A DNA stretch of 64,000 nt from an uncultured Oceanospirillaceae bacterium (GCA_937138495.1 CAKZPE010000021.1:124001-188000), one strand, 5' to 3'. Shown: positions 23,955 through 33,895, counted from the stretch's first letter. Notes: a model not told the origin generated them from the letters alone. Program-made: numbers and translations.

Positions 23955-26135
23955 CTAAAAACTCAGTTCCAGCTGCACATATGCCCGCCGGTCAAACAGG
24001 TTATCGGCATAAAATTCCTGATACTGATCATCCAGTAAGTTATGTACGATAAAGTTAAGCTTCAGTGCATTGCCGTTTGAGTATTTAAAACCTTTGCTGA
24101 TTTTTAAATCCGTACGGTTGTATTGTTCATTCGGTGTCCCGCTGCTGCCTTCCAGCCATTTCACTTCAGACATATAAAAATGGCTGACACTGAGTTGCAG
24201 ATCATCCGGCAGTGTAATACTGGCCAGCAAAGACGCGGTGTGCATCGGCGTACGGTTTTCAAGCCGGTCAATGCTGTCGGCATCTCCAACATTGCTGTGG
24301 CCCCGGTTGCGAAAGCCCCGGACGTGAATGTAGCTGTAATTAAACAGAATCAGCGGGTTGTACATCATATTTGGCTGATAGCGGATCTGTGTTTCAAAGC
24401 CCCGGTTATTCCATTCCGCGCCATTGTCTTCAGTACGGTAGCGGGTGTCGTTGCTCGCGGTTGCTGTGGTGAGCGGCTGATAAGCAGTAGCAATACCGTT
24501 ATCTATACGTTCGTAAAACAGCCGCAGATCCATCTGGCTGTTATATTCGGGCCAGTTCTTAAAATATCCCACATCCAGCGTTCGCAGCCTCTCAGGTTCA
24601 ATATCCGGATTTGCCAGCGTCTCTATCTGATAAATTGAGGGCGTTCCGGGAGGCAGGCCGGCGGGGCTGTAGACGACAGTCTGCAGATTAGCTTCCAGTA
24701 ATGACGGCATTCGGTAAGCCTGGCTGACAGAGCTGCGTAATCCACTGGTTGCCGTCAGTTGGTAGTTTGCGGCCAGGCGCGGTGATATTCGGGTACCACC
24801 TTTACCTGCAGTGGTATGTTCAATCATCGCGCCGGCATTAAATACCCAGTGCCGGATACCGCTGTATTCCCAGTTACCGAATACCCGGGTACGTTCTTCG
24901 CTGACCCAGTCCTGTGTATCCAGCAATTCAAGGCTGCGAGCCCGGTTGAATTTGTAGCCGCTGCCAATGATAAACTGGCTGGCCGGAGAGGCTTGTTTCC
25001 GCCAGGTCATTTCAAGCTCATGTTGCTCTATATCACCGACTTCTGCCGTTTTGCGCAGGGGGTTGGCGGCAATAAAGTTTGGAATCAGGGCGATAAGTGC
25101 CGGGTCTGTTAATTCCAGGGCCTGCTGTACGGTCGGGATGTCCAGCTTGTCGGCATCAAGGTTGTAATAGTTATGGGCATAGCGGACTTCAAGTTCAGCT
25201 TCATTCTGAAGAATACGCTGCCACTTAATATGCTGGGAATTGGTATGGTAGGTACGTTCTTCCAGAACCGGTGCGCTGTCGAGGTCCCCGACATCTGTGA
25301 AGCCTTCACTGAAGCCCAGGTTAAATGTCAGAGTGTCCTGTAAATTGGGGGTGACCACGGTATTAAAGTTCAGATAGCGGCGGTTTGCTTTATCTTCGAA
25401 TGTGTCGCTGCCATCATTACTGAGATTGCCGGCAGAAAGGGCATAATTACCTAGCGAGTAACTGCCGCTGTGACGTGCTTCAAAATTCCGGGTATTCATA
25501 CTGCCGGCAGTATATTTCAGACTGCTGCCGGGTTGGGACAAGCCTGAGCGGGTAATGATATTGATCGCACCCGTAAAGGCATTTGAACCGTGGGTGGCAC
25601 TGTTTGAGCCTCTGACCACTTCAATACGGTCAATATCGTCTACCGTGAGCCCCAGGGTGTCCCAGAGTACAGTGGAAAACAGCGGTATATAAATGGAGCG
25701 GCCATCGACCATTACTTCCATCTGGGAAGGGAACCTGTCACTCATGCCGTGATAGGAAACCGCCGAAGTATTGGTTGAGGTGTGATAGGTAATCATACCC
25801 GGCACTAAACGGAACAGATCGGGGATGGTTAATGCAGAGGATGCTTCAATGACAGCCCTGTCCAGCACGGTAATGGCCGCCGGTGATTCATGGCGCTGCT
25901 GTGGCAGCCGGGTTGCCGCAGAAACCAGCGGAATATCTGCCAGATAATTAAGTTCTGAGAGGGCGTAGTTATCATCGTTATAGGCCAGCGCGTCATCAGC
26001 GGCGGTGACGGTTTGCCCGGCATATGTCATTCCGTTGTAACTGATCAGGAATACAGTCAGGGACAGCAGCGCCTGCAGTGGAAGAATCCCGGCGACATGC
26101 AGTAAAACTGGCAGGCGTGTATGTGATAACTGCAT
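23955..26135 (-). CDS. TonB-dependent outer membrane receptor (signalling operon)
   Basis: A 726-residue outer-membrane receptor. A signal region (about 15-40) is followed by the plug domain (about 60-180) with ESPAAITVLDRAVIEASSALTIPDLFRLVPGM and the closing RIEVVRGSNSATHGSNAFTGAINIITR. The 22-strand barrel follows and ends in Phe (AYVQLELSF), the usual outer-membrane signal. A canonical TonB box is not clear. It resembles colicin/vitamin-type receptors more than siderophore receptors. It is first in a three-gene unit with the binding protein and the hybrid kinase, so it may bring in the molecule that the kinase senses. The ligand is unknown. Confidence 0.9.
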   Translation of the reverse strand: MQLSHTRLPVLLHVAGILPLQALLSLTVFLISYNGMTYAGQTVTAADDALAYNDDNYALSELNYLADIPLVSAATRLPQQRHESPAAITVLDRAVIEASSALTIPDLFRLVPGMITYHTSTNTSAVSYHGMSDRFPSQMEVMVDGRSIYIPLFSTVLWDTLGLTVDDIDRIEVVRGSNSATHGSNAFTGAINIITRSGLSQPGSSLKYTAGSMNTRNFEARHSGSYSLGNYALSAGNLSNDGSDTFEDKANRRYLNFNTVVTPNLQDTLTFNLGFSEGFTDVGDLDSAPVLEERTYHTNSQHIKWQRILQNEAELEVRYAHNYYNLDADKLDIPTVQQALELTDPALIALIPNFIAANPLRKTAEVGDIEQHELEMTWRKQASPASQFIIGSGYKFNRARSLELLDTQDWVSEERTRVFGNWEYSGIRHWVFNAGAMIEHTTAGKGGTRISPRLAANYQLTATSGLRSSVSQAYRMPSLLEANLQTVVYSPAGLPPGTPSIYQIETLANPDIEPERLRTLDVGYFKNWPEYNSQMDLRLFYERIDNGIATAYQPLTTATASNDTRYRTEDNGAEWNNRGFETQIRYQPNMMYNPLILFNYSYIHVRGFRNRGHSNVGDADSIDRLENRTPMHTASLLASITLPDDLQLSVSHFYMSEVKWLEGSSGTPNEQYNRTDLKISKGFKYSNGNALKLNFIVHNLLDDQYQEFYADNLFDRRAYVQLELSF

Positions 26136-26469
26136 AAGGTTCCGGTTGATTAAGGCAAAATGCTCTGGTTTCAGATCAGAGCGTCTGCTTTACATGCTGC
26201 CCGGGTTGTCCGGTGCATCCCTGTACAGATTCAGGCCCTCTGTGCTCATCAACCATCACGGTGTCTTTACCGGTTCGGTATATAGACACTGTTGTGATGT
26301 TCTGAGGGGCTCATCTGTATAAACTAACTGCATTAATTGTCTGCGTAAATTATGTGCCTCAATATACATAATAACGGCAGGTTCTTCAGCAGGAAGGCTG
26401 GTTTTCAGACCGGATTTTTTTAATGAATCGCTTTTAGTTCAGACCTTTGGCGTACGCCATCATTAATGA
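26136..26469 (-). promoter_or_regulatory. 334-bp leader of the TonB receptor/kinase operon
   Basis: This gap lies between the end of rlmG and the start of the receptor. It holds a long imperfect dyad: CATCACGGTGTCT (26254-26266) against AGACACTGTTGTGATG (26284-26299), with further partial pairing outside. A short hairpin GCTCTG/CAGAGC lies near 26163-26184, and the small palindrome GGCGTACGCC is at 26449-26458 near the rlmG end. No known riboswitch core was recognised, and no gene was found. Confidence 0.4.
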
Positions 26470-27624
26470 TTAACGCTTTACGCAGCGCAAGATTACAAAT
26501 TTCTTGTTGCTGGCCAGTGTGGTGCAGTTTCCGAACAGGCGCTTGAGCGTGACGTGATATCCCAGATGACGGTTGCCGATTACCAATAACTCACCACCGG
26601 ATTTTAAAGCGCGGCGGGCATCTTTGAACATTTGCACCGCGATAAAATCGCCAATGGTATTTTGCTGATGAAAAGGCGGATTATTGAGCACCAGATCTGC
26701 GCAATTATCCGCAATGCCGTTCAGGCAGTCAGTGACCTGACAGTCCGCCGTCCGGCCGGGGAGGTTCTGTGTAAAGTTCCGTTGGGCGGATGCTACCGCC
26801 ATAAAGGATTCATCCACCATGGTCACTGTTGCATTCGGATTCTCCCGGGCAGCAGCCACGCCCAGTAAACCATTACCGCAGCCCAGATCAATGATGTGCC
26901 TGGGGGCTTCACCGGAGGGCATGTTCTCAAGAAAGAAACGGGTACCTATATCCAGCTTATCCCGGGAAAACACACTGGCATGATTGATAATGTCCAGGCG
27001 GTGTTCGGGGAGCGGCAGTGGCTTGGGAAAAGGGTTTGAGGCCGGCGTAAGCGACAGGTCTGGCCGGGTATGGATCAGGCGGGCTTTTTTCTTCGCCAGT
27101 GAAGTCTGTGTCGGGCCGATGATTTTTTCAAACAGCTCCAGCGTGGATGTATGAATGGCCTTAACCATGCCGCCCGCCAGTATACGGGTTTGTTCACTCA
27201 GTAACGGGCGCAGGCGGTGTAACTGATCTTCCAGCTGGGCCAGACTCTTGGTGATTTTTATAATGACCAGATCAAGCGGGGCATCCGGTGCCGGCAGATA
27301 TTCTGCCGGCGACTGCAGGCAATCGATGATATGCAACGGGCTGTTACCGGGCCAGTTGCCGGCCAGATTCTGACGGGTGGCCTGATGAGATACAAAAGAG
27401 TCGCTCATAATTACCGGCTGCAGCGGAGCCAGTGCGGTAGCCAGAGCGCCGCAGCTGTCATTCAGAATCAGCACATTGTGTGGCGTATCACCGGCCAGTG
27501 GATTATCAGCGATGTGCTGTAAAATATATTCATCTGCTGCATCCCAGGCGCGCAGGGTTTCTTTTGCCCTGACGGGGTAACGGTGCAGGGTAAAATCTCC
27601 CTGCGGAGCATGTAGCTGATTCAT
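26470..27624 (-). CDS. rlmG: 23S rRNA (guanine-1835-N2)-methyltransferase
   Basis: A cytoplasmic SAM-dependent methyltransferase of 384 residues that modifies G1835 of 23S rRNA. It has the duplicated layout of RlmG: an N-terminal pseudo-domain with VLILNDSCGALATAL and HTSTLELFEKIIGPTQTSLAKKKARL, then the catalytic domain with HIIDLGCGNGLLGVAAA (SAM loop) and the catalytic motif NPPFHQ near residue 300. The C-terminal RHLGYHVTLKRLFGNCTTLA matches the E. coli enzyme closely. ATG 27624 is preferred because MNQLHAPQGDFTLHRYP aligns with the family N-terminus; an in-frame TTG at 27654 would add ten residues. The gene stands alone. Confidence 0.93.
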   Translation of the reverse strand: MNQLHAPQGDFTLHRYPVRAKETLRAWDAADEYILQHIADNPLAGDTPHNVLILNDSCGALATALAPLQPVIMSDSFVSHQATRQNLAGNWPGNSPLHIIDCLQSPAEYLPAPDAPLDLVIIKITKSLAQLEDQLHRLRPLLSEQTRILAGGMVKAIHTSTLELFEKIIGPTQTSLAKKKARLIHTRPDLSLTPASNPFPKPLPLPEHRLDIINHASVFSRDKLDIGTRFFLENMPSGEAPRHIIDLGCGNGLLGVAAARENPNATVTMVDESFMAVASAQRNFTQNLPGRTADCQVTDCLNGIADNCADLVLNNPPFHQQNTIGDFIAVQMFKDARRALKSGGELLVIGNRHLGYHVTLKRLFGNCTTLASNKKFVILRCVKR

Positions 27625-27687
27625 GGGCAAAGCCTGTGGGTAAGTACGCGTCAAAAAAATGAATGATGTTCAGTATGCCGTGAGGGA

Positions 27688-28299
27688 TTAACGGCTGGCG
27701 ATCAGGTACACCCCGGCGCCCATCATGATACTGCCTGCACTGCGGTTCAGGTTTTGCTGAGCCCGGCGGGATTTAAGCCTGGCACTGGCCCAGTGGGCGC
27801 TGTGGGCAATCAGCATCAGCCCGGCCATTAATGCTAACAATGTCAGTACGGATGCCAGTGCAATGTCTGAAACCTGTAAACTTTGCAAATCCATAAACGT
27901 CGGCAAAAAAGCAATATAGAACAGAATGACTTTAGGGTTGGAGGCAGAGATCAGGAAGCCCTGCAGAAAATCTCCGCTGCGGTTACTGCGAGCCGGCGGG
28001 TTGTCAGTATCGCTGACCGGGCTGGTAAATAACTTATACCCCAGATACAGCAGATAACCGGCACCGACCCAGCGGATAACGGTGAATACTTCTCCCCAGT
28101 GCTCGGCAATGGTTGCCAGGCCCATACAGGCAAGGATCAGATAACAGATATCGCTGATGGTCATGCCCAGCGCCAGTAAAAAGCAGGCACGGCCACCCTG
28201 CACCATCGCTTTGGCAAGAATGGCGAAGATACCCGGACCGGGTGTAATGCCAAAAATAAAGATGGCAATAAAAAAGCTGATCGCACTTTCGAGGGTCAT
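27688..28299 (-). CDS. LysE/RhtB family exporter
   Basis: An inner-membrane exporter of 203 residues with six predicted helices. The signature ITPGPGIFAILAKAMVQGGRA near the N-terminus and SNPKVILFYIAFLPTF in the middle are the two conserved blocks of the LysE/RhtB family, which exports amino acids such as lysine, homoserine or threonine. ATG 28299 gives the usual short N-terminus before the first helix; GTG 28314 is an alternative. The substrate cannot be predicted. It is divergent from the orphan binding-protein gene across about 260 bp. Confidence 0.87.
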   Translation of the reverse strand: MTLESAISFFIAIFIFGITPGPGIFAILAKAMVQGGRACFLLALGMTISDICYLILACMGLATIAEHWGEVFTVIRWVGAGYLLYLGYKLFTSPVSDTDNPPARSNRSGDFLQGFLISASNPKVILFYIAFLPTFMDLQSLQVSDIALASVLTLLALMAGLMLIAHSAHWASARLKSRRAQQNLNRSAGSIMMGAGVYLIASR

Positions 28300-28557
28300 G
28301 AGCTGGCAATTCACTGGATTGGGTAATTAAAGTGCTGCTATTTTACGCCGTCCCTATATGCTTGCCTATACTGGATTTGAGAACTGTGCTGCGGATCTGT
28401 AAAAAGGCTTGCCAGCACTGTATCACCGGAGGTGCAGTACAGGTTGTCCCGGTTATCTGAGACTGAGATATCAAAGCCAGAAAACAGGACGGCAATATAC
28501 AGGCATGCGATGCCCGCGCAAGGACCAAGATATACTGATTTAAGAGAGGACTGGTCC

Positions 28558-29706
28558 ATGCTGATCCGGATGATAACCAGGCTGCTGCTGAGCAGTTTCT
28601 TATGCATTTCTACTTTTGCCGTTGCCAATACTGCCCCGGATTTCTCATCTGCGCCGACGACTAACGGCGGTAAACCCTGGCGTATCGGTTATCTGGAAGG
28701 CGGCGAATATATTTACTATCAGAAGATATTTACCGCGACGGTAAAAGGGCTGATGCAGCGTGGCTGGATTGAAGCAGTGCCTTTACCTGAACAGACAGGT
28801 GAGCAAACGGCGGCGCTGTGGCACTGGCTCAGTAACGAAGCCAGTGGGCGCTACATAGAGTTTGTTGCAGATGCCCATTACAGCGCCGGCTGGGAAGATG
28901 CCCGGCGTAAAACGGTGCAGCAAACTCTGCTCACCCGGCTCCGTGAGCAACAGGATATTGATCTGATGATTGCTGCCGGTACCTGGGCCGGGCAGGACCT
29001 TGCCAATAACCGGCACAGCACCAGTACCGTTATTATCTCGGCCAGTAATCCACTCTCGGCGGGCATTGTTAAAAGTGCAGACGATTCCGGCTTTGAACAT
29101 GTACATGCCCGCGTTGATCCGGACAGGTACACCCGTCAGCTACGGGTATTTCATGATCTGGTAGGCTTTAAACGGCTCGGTATTGCACTGGAAGACAGCG
29201 ATGCAGGACGGAGCTATGCCGGCTGGAATGAGGCAGAGGTGCTGGCTCAGGCACGGGGTTTTACCCTTGTTCCCTGTTATACCCTCAGTGATATCAGTGA
29301 TACCCACAAAGCAGAAGCCAGCGTTATCGACTGCTTTAACGAACTGGTGAATAAAGCTGATGCCATTTATGTCACGACTCAGGGGGGAATTACGGATAGC
29401 AGTTTGCCTGTGCTGATATCTGTTGTGAACCGGTATAAAATTCCCACCTTCTCGCAGAACGGCGGCAGAGAAGTACGTCAGGGCATTCTGATGAGCATTT
29501 CACAGGCTGGTCACCGGGCGGTGGGTAGCTTCCATGCCATGACCATTGGCAAGATTTTTAATGGCGCACGGCCTAACCAGTTACCCCAGCTGTTTGTTGA
29601 ACCGGTGAGAATGGCTGTGAATCTGAAAAGTGCTGAGCTGGTGGGCTATCAGCCGCCGCTGCTCTTGCTGGGCGCATCGGATGAGATTTACCGAAGTATT
29701 CCCTGA
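28558..29706 (+). CDS. Orphan periplasmic ABC-type substrate-binding protein
   Basis: A 382-residue exported protein. The start ATG 28558, with GAGAGGA just upstream, places a clear signal peptide (MLIRMITRLLLSSFLCISTFAVA) at the N-terminus; the longer in-frame reading from 28432 has no signal at its start and is not used. The mature part follows the two-lobed PF04392-like pattern: KPWRIGYLEGGEYIYYQKIFTATVKGLM, DLMIAAGTWAGQDLA, STVIISASNPLSAGIV, RLGIALEDSDAGRSYAGW and IPTFSQNGGREVRQGILMSIS. No transporter subunits lie nearby. It is of the same broad type as the binding protein at 22938-23903, so it may also serve a sensor. The ligand is unknown. Confidence 0.78.
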   Translation: MLIRMITRLLLSSFLCISTFAVANTAPDFSSAPTTNGGKPWRIGYLEGGEYIYYQKIFTATVKGLMQRGWIEAVPLPEQTGEQTAALWHWLSNEASGRYIEFVADAHYSAGWEDARRKTVQQTLLTRLREQQDIDLMIAAGTWAGQDLANNRHSTSTVIISASNPLSAGIVKSADDSGFEHVHARVDPDRYTRQLRVFHDLVGFKRLGIALEDSDAGRSYAGWNEAEVLAQARGFTLVPCYTLSDISDTHKAEASVIDCFNELVNKADAIYVTTQGGITDSSLPVLISVVNRYKIPTFSQNGGREVRQGILMSISQAGHRAVGSFHAMTIGKIFNGARPNQLPQLFVEPVRMAVNLKSAELVGYQPPLLLLGASDEIYRSIP

Positions 29707-29782
29707 GCGGTGAGAGTCGGTAAAATACCCGTGTATTCTTCTGCCTGTCAGGTGTCAGGCAATCAAATATTCAGAGCATTGT

Positions 29783-30034
29783 ATGGCCAGGCCAAATAAA
29801 AAACTGCCGGGAAAGTCGGTGGATATCAGTTGTGCTAAATGTAAAGCACCGCTGTTCCGTTACCGTAAAGGGGGTAAAGGCGCGCTGGTGAAATGTTTTG
29901 TGGAGCGGATTGTTGCGGATTACACCGACGTGACCTGTCAGTGCCCTGGCTGTGGCATTCAGTTCGCGAGGGAAACCCTGATTCGGGGTGTGCCCGCGTA
30001 TAAAATAATCGGCGGTAAAGTCACCCATAAGTAA
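29783..30034 (+). CDS. Small zinc-ribbon protein, hypothetical
   Basis: An 83-residue protein with two CxxC knuckles: CAKC near residue 17 and CPGC near residue 56, with two further Cys (KCF, CQC) between, so it probably binds one zinc ion. The fold is the ribbon type seen in small nucleic-acid or protein-binding factors. The N-terminus is basic (MARPNKKLPGKS). No known family is recognised. It follows the orphan binding-protein gene by 76 bp and converges with the chemoreceptor gene, and a perfect hairpin spans its stop codon. Confidence 0.7.
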   Translation: MARPNKKLPGKSVDISCAKCKAPLFRYRKGGKGALVKCFVERIVADYTDVTCQCPGCGIQFARETLIRGVPAYKIIGGKVTHK

Positions 30035-30044
30035 CTTTACCGCC
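30011..30044. terminator. Hairpin spanning the zinc-ribbon gene's stop, between convergent genes
   Basis: GGCGGTAAAGT (30011-30021) pairs perfectly with ACTTTACCGCC (30034-30044) around a 12-base loop. It lies between converging genes and may stop transcription from both sides, though a T-run is absent. Confidence 0.5.
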
Positions 30045-30059
30045 CGGTGCAGGCCTTGC

Positions 30060-32009
30060 TCAGGTCTTGAACCGTCCGACCAGAGTATTCAGATCTGTTG
30101 AGATTTCATTCATTTTGTCTGATGTCTGACGGGAATCTTCAGCAATGCCCTGGGCCCGGCTGGCCTCATCATTCAGGTCGTGAATGTTCTTGTTAATTTC
30201 TTCTGTTACCAGATTTTGCTCTTCAGCGGCCGATGCAATCTGAGTAGCCAGATCACGGATACTGTCCACAGACTGCTCAATGGCCTCGAAGACCGACTTG
30301 GTCTGCTGAGTGGTTTCTACAGTCTGCTTAGAGCCTTCAAGGCTACTGGACAGCTTTTCAGAGACCACCTGAGTGCGTTGCGTCAGGCTGGTGATCAGCG
30401 TGTCGATTTCTTCGGTGGATTCTGATGTACGCTGTGCCAGCGTCCGTACCTCATCCGCGACAACCGCAAAGCCCCGGCCGCTTTCGCCGGCACGGGCCGC
30501 TTCAATCGCGGCGTTCAGGGCCAGCAGGTTGGTCTGGCCAGCTATGCCCCGAATGGTTTCCAGAATGCTGGTAATGTTGCGGGATTCATCCGCCAGTTCA
30601 GCCATGGCCTGGTTGGAATCAACAATAATGGCTTCCAGCTCATTGACCAGTGTGGACGTGTTGAGAATAAGCTTACGGCCTTCTTCCACCTGCTGCTGGC
30701 TGTTATCCGCCGCATCAGCCGTCAGGGTACAGTGCTGCGCGACCTCGTTGGATGCTGTCACCATTTCATAGAAGGCCGTCGACACCCCTTCAATTGAACG
30801 GGACTGTTGGGCAGACACCTGACTGACTTCTGTGGATACCTCATTGGCTTCGTGAGCAAAATTACCCACCTGATTAGCATTGGATTTAATTTCACTGATC
30901 AGGGTGTTGATGGTGCTGATAAAGCTGTTAAAGGCTTCAGCCATCTGGGCTGATTCGTTTTTACCCTTAATGTCCAACCGGCGGGTAAGATCCCCTTCAC
31001 CGTTGGCAATCTCCTGTAATCCGGTGGTGATTACATGCATAGGCTTGGTAATTCTGTTGGCGAACCAGGCCGCGAACGCGATGAAAATACCTACCAGTAC
31101 CAGGCTCATCAGCAGAATCAGTCCTGCCAGTTCATCGATTACGGCAAAGACTTCGCCGGCAGGTACCAGACCGACAAACTTCCAGCCAAGGGTTGGCGAG
31201 ACATACACGGTGGCGAACCAGTTCTGGCCATCAATCTCTACTTCAGATATGCCTTCGGCGCTGATCTGCCGGGTAAAGCTGTCGCCCAGTTCACTGACCG
31301 GTTTGAAATTGTTATCCGGATTGGCCGGATCCGCCAGAATCGTGCCGGTATCTTCAATCATCATGACGTAACCGGACTGGCCGAATTTCACCTGCTTAAT
31401 CATCTCGGTGAGTTTATCCAGAGTTACGTCCACACCGACCACACCGGTGAGGCCACTCTCTGTTTTGAATCTCACCAGATAATCCACCAGTGGTGCACCG
31501 GTGTTGATGTCTTTATATGCAGGGGCGCGGATTATCCGGCCATTGGCGGCGTCACCTGAGGCATACCACGGGCGCTTACGGGGATCGTAGTTCTGACCGT
31601 TTTTACCGTTCGGCCACTGAATGTAAGCACCGTCGCTCATGCCCAGAAACACGTAAGTCAGGTCCGGACGGGCCTGGCCGAAGGTATCGAACAGGCGGAA
31701 AACAGCGGCTTCTTTCTCACCGTTTTGCAGCGGTGTCATCTGTGCTGGTGCTTTATCCACATATTTTGCAGCACTGCCGTCTAGCTGAAGCAGTTCAGGC
31801 TTTTTGGCCAGGTAGGCAACATCTTCGGCTAAACCGTTCAGGTACAGGCTGAAAGCATTATCAACCTGGCGTATTTCACTGAGGCTGGCTTGCTCAAAGT
31901 TACCGACGGCACTTTTTCTGAATTCGAATATGGCAAGTGCCGTGATACAGGCGACCGGAATCACGATACTTATAAGTAGGGCTAAAATGAACTGACTGCG
32001 AATTGGCAT
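30060..32009 (-). CDS. Methyl-accepting chemotaxis protein with dCache sensor
   Basis: A 649-residue chemoreceptor. TM1 (about 8-28), periplasmic dCache domain (about 33-275), TM2 (about 283-305), HAMP (about 306-360) and a cytoplasmic signalling domain (about 380-640) follow in order. The hairpin tip reads [21 protein letters not shown], the universal MCP core. The dCache domain carries YDPRKRPWY, followed by a Tyr and by [12 protein letters not shown]. This matches the Y-x4-R-x-W-Y ... Y ... D pattern known for amino-acid-binding dCache domains, so amino acids are the likely attractants. GGAG precedes ATG 32009. The gene stands alone, as is common for chemoreceptors. Confidence 0.94.
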   Translation of the reverse strand: MPIRSQFILALLISIVIPVACITALAIFEFRKSAVGNFEQASLSEIRQVDNAFSLYLNGLAEDVAYLAKKPELLQLDGSAAKYVDKAPAQMTPLQNGEKEAAVFRLFDTFGQARPDLTYVFLGMSDGAYIQWPNGKNGQNYDPRKRPWYASGDAANGRIIRAPAYKDINTGAPLVDYLVRFKTESGLTGVVGVDVTLDKLTEMIKQVKFGQSGYVMMIEDTGTILADPANPDNNFKPVSELGDSFTRQISAEGISEVEIDGQNWFATVYVSPTLGWKFVGLVPAGEVFAVIDELAGLILLMSLVLVGIFIAFAAWFANRITKPMHVITTGLQEIANGEGDLTRRLDIKGKNESAQMAEAFNSFISTINTLISEIKSNANQVGNFAHEANEVSTEVSQVSAQQSRSIEGVSTAFYEMVTASNEVAQHCTLTADAADNSQQQVEEGRKLILNTSTLVNELEAIIVDSNQAMAELADESRNITSILETIRGIAGQTNLLALNAAIEAARAGESGRGFAVVADEVRTLAQRTSESTEEIDTLITSLTQRTQVVSEKLSSSLEGSKQTVETTQQTKSVFEAIEQSVDSIRDLATQIASAAEEQNLVTEEINKNIHDLNDEASRAQGIAEDSRQTSDKMNEISTDLNTLVGRFKT

Positions 32010-32250
32010 CAGACTACTCCTGAGCAGACATCTAATTATTATGCGGCATTGTGAAATGCAATTTCCGAAGAGATACCCAAAGGCTGGTCGTTGAGCTTTA
32101 GAATTTTTAATGACACGTATTAGACTTTGGTTTGGGGACTTTATGCTGAGGGGATAAGCATGAGCAAGCAGAAGTGACGGATTACTTCGTCACTTTGGGT
32201 AGTGATGTCGCAATTGAATGGGTTGCTGCCGCAACCAGAGAACAGAGCGC

Positions 32251-33102
32251 TTACCCGGAAGGCTGGCTGAGCATTCTCTGACTGAGTGTGCGGGCCATGG
32301 CTGTGCCAACCAGCGGGTGCGGTGTTGGCGCAACCGCCAGTACAATGTCTACCATCGGCAGGGTGGGCAGGTCAGAACGGGTGCAGGCGTTCAGGTCATC
32401 ATCAACAGTTGACGATGCCAGTACCCCGATGCCGATCCCCCGACGCAACAGACTTTTGATGGCGGTGGCACTGCTTGAGGCACAGACAACCCGGAACTCC
32501 TGCCCCTGCTTTTCCAGCCCGTCAACGGCGCTGGAGTGAAACTTACAGTCTGCCTCGTAGAGTACCAGTGGCAGTACCGGCTGATGCTGCAAATCCGGAA
32601 AGCCTGCATGTACCCATACGCCCTGGTCATGACGTAACAGATAACCTTCTTCTTTATCCGGTGCCCGGGTCAGGATAGCCAGATCAATCTTGCCCTGATC
32701 AAGCGCCAGTCGCAGGCCATTACTGCTGTCGCATAACAGACGTATCTGCAGTTGCGGATATTCGTTCAGTAAAAGTGTGACCAGATCCGGAAAAATCTCC
32801 TGTGCATAATCATCCGGACAGCCGATGCGCAATGGCTGCATGTCGGCGGTCAGGGAAAATTCCCCCATGGCTTCATCATGCAGTGCCAGAATCCGCCGGG
32901 CATAACTTACCAGCTTACGGCCATCATCCGTCAGGCTGAGGTTACGGCCATCTTTCGTGAACAGACAGCGTCCGGTTTCTTCCTCCAGTTTTTTCATCTG
33001 CATGCTGACCGCACCCTGGGTGCGGAAGATTTGCTTCGCTGCCCGGGTAAAGCTGCCGGTATCCACGAAGGCGATGAAGCTGCGCAATGCATCTATGTCC
33101 AT
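32251..33102 (-). CDS. LysR family transcriptional regulator
   Basis: A 283-residue regulator. The N-terminal winged helix-turn-helix is complete (MDIDALRSFIAFVDTGSFTRAAKQIFRTQGAVSMQ), and the rest is a periplasmic-binding-like effector domain with LRIGCPDDYAQEIFPDLVTLLL. ATG 33102 gives the normal family start; the reading frame continues upstream to 33264 but that part is not LysR-like. It is divergent from the first GST-family gene, with about 160 bp between, so it may control that pair. The effector is unknown. Confidence 0.88.
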   Translation of the reverse strand: MDIDALRSFIAFVDTGSFTRAAKQIFRTQGAVSMQMKKLEEETGRCLFTKDGRNLSLTDDGRKLVSYARRILALHDEAMGEFSLTADMQPLRIGCPDDYAQEIFPDLVTLLLNEYPQLQIRLLCDSSNGLRLALDQGKIDLAILTRAPDKEEGYLLRHDQGVWVHAGFPDLQHQPVLPLVLYEADCKFHSSAVDGLEKQGQEFRVVCASSSATAIKSLLRRGIGIGVLASSTVDDDLNACTRSDLPTLPMVDIVLAVAPTPHPLVGTAMARTLSQRMLSQPSG

Positions 33103-33263
33103 AAGGTATTCATTAGCAATCAGAATGGGAGGCATCAAAACTATTCGCTGGTGGCCGGAAAAGCAAGCGGCCAGAATAGCCGGGTGAAAGATGTGCCGGT
33201 TAATGTGCTTCACAGAGCCGGATCTGTCACTGAAAAACACACGCAGGGAGAGTGAGCAGGCCA

Positions 33264-33860
33264 ATGATAATATACGGCGATGTACAGTCCGGTAATTGTT
33301 ATAAAGTCTTGCTGACAGCCGCGTTGCTGAGGCTGGATTATGAATGGATACCGGTGGATATTCTCGGAGGGGAAACCCATACCGGTGAGTTTCTGGCCCG
33401 GAATCCTAATGGCAAGATTCCATTGCTGGAACTGGATGATGGTCGGTGTCTGTCTGAATCAAACGCCATCTTAGGGTATCTGGTAGCAGGTACACCCCTG
33501 TGGCGGGAAGACCGTTTCGCGCAGGCTAAAGTCATGCAGTGGATGTTCTTTGAACAGTACAGTCATGAGCCTTATATAGCGGTGGCCCGTTTTATTGCAC
33601 GTTATCTGGGGTTACCGGAAGCGCGCCGGGCTGAGTATGAGGCTAAGCAGGCGGGCGGGCACCGGGCACTGGGAGTGATGGAGCAGCAGTTACAGATATC
33701 GGACTATCTGGTGGATGACCGGCTGTCCGTTGCGGATATTGCCTTGTATGGCTATACCCATGTGGCAGGGGAAGGCGGTTTTGATCTTTCTGGATATCCG
33801 GCAATTCAGGCATGGATAGGGCGTATTCAGACGCAACAGAATTATTTGCCTATGGCATAA
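33264..33860 (+). CDS. Glutathione S-transferase family protein
   Basis: A 198-residue protein with a thioredoxin-like N-terminal domain (MIIYGDVQSGNCYKVLLTAALLRLDYEW) that contains NPNGKIPLLELDDGRCLSESNAILGYL, the glutathione-binding cis-Pro and Glu-Ser blocks. A helical C-terminal domain follows, with VADIALYGYTHVA carrying the conserved Asp. ATG 33264 is preferred; an in-frame GTG at 33252 would add four residues. It is followed 35 bp later by a second GST-family gene, and the two diverge from a LysR gene. The substrate is not known. Confidence 0.87.
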   Translation: MIIYGDVQSGNCYKVLLTAALLRLDYEWIPVDILGGETHTGEFLARNPNGKIPLLELDDGRCLSESNAILGYLVAGTPLWREDRFAQAKVMQWMFFEQYSHEPYIAVARFIARYLGLPEARRAEYEAKQAGGHRALGVMEQQLQISDYLVDDRLSVADIALYGYTHVAGEGGFDLSGYPAIQAWIGRIQTQQNYLPMA

Positions 33861-33895
33861 ATGTGTAATGCACAAATGATACATGAGGACGTATT

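Noticed and set aside
26136..26469. A cobalamin or other known riboswitch before the TonB receptor
   Set aside because: The leader is structured but the conserved core words of the classes I know were not found.
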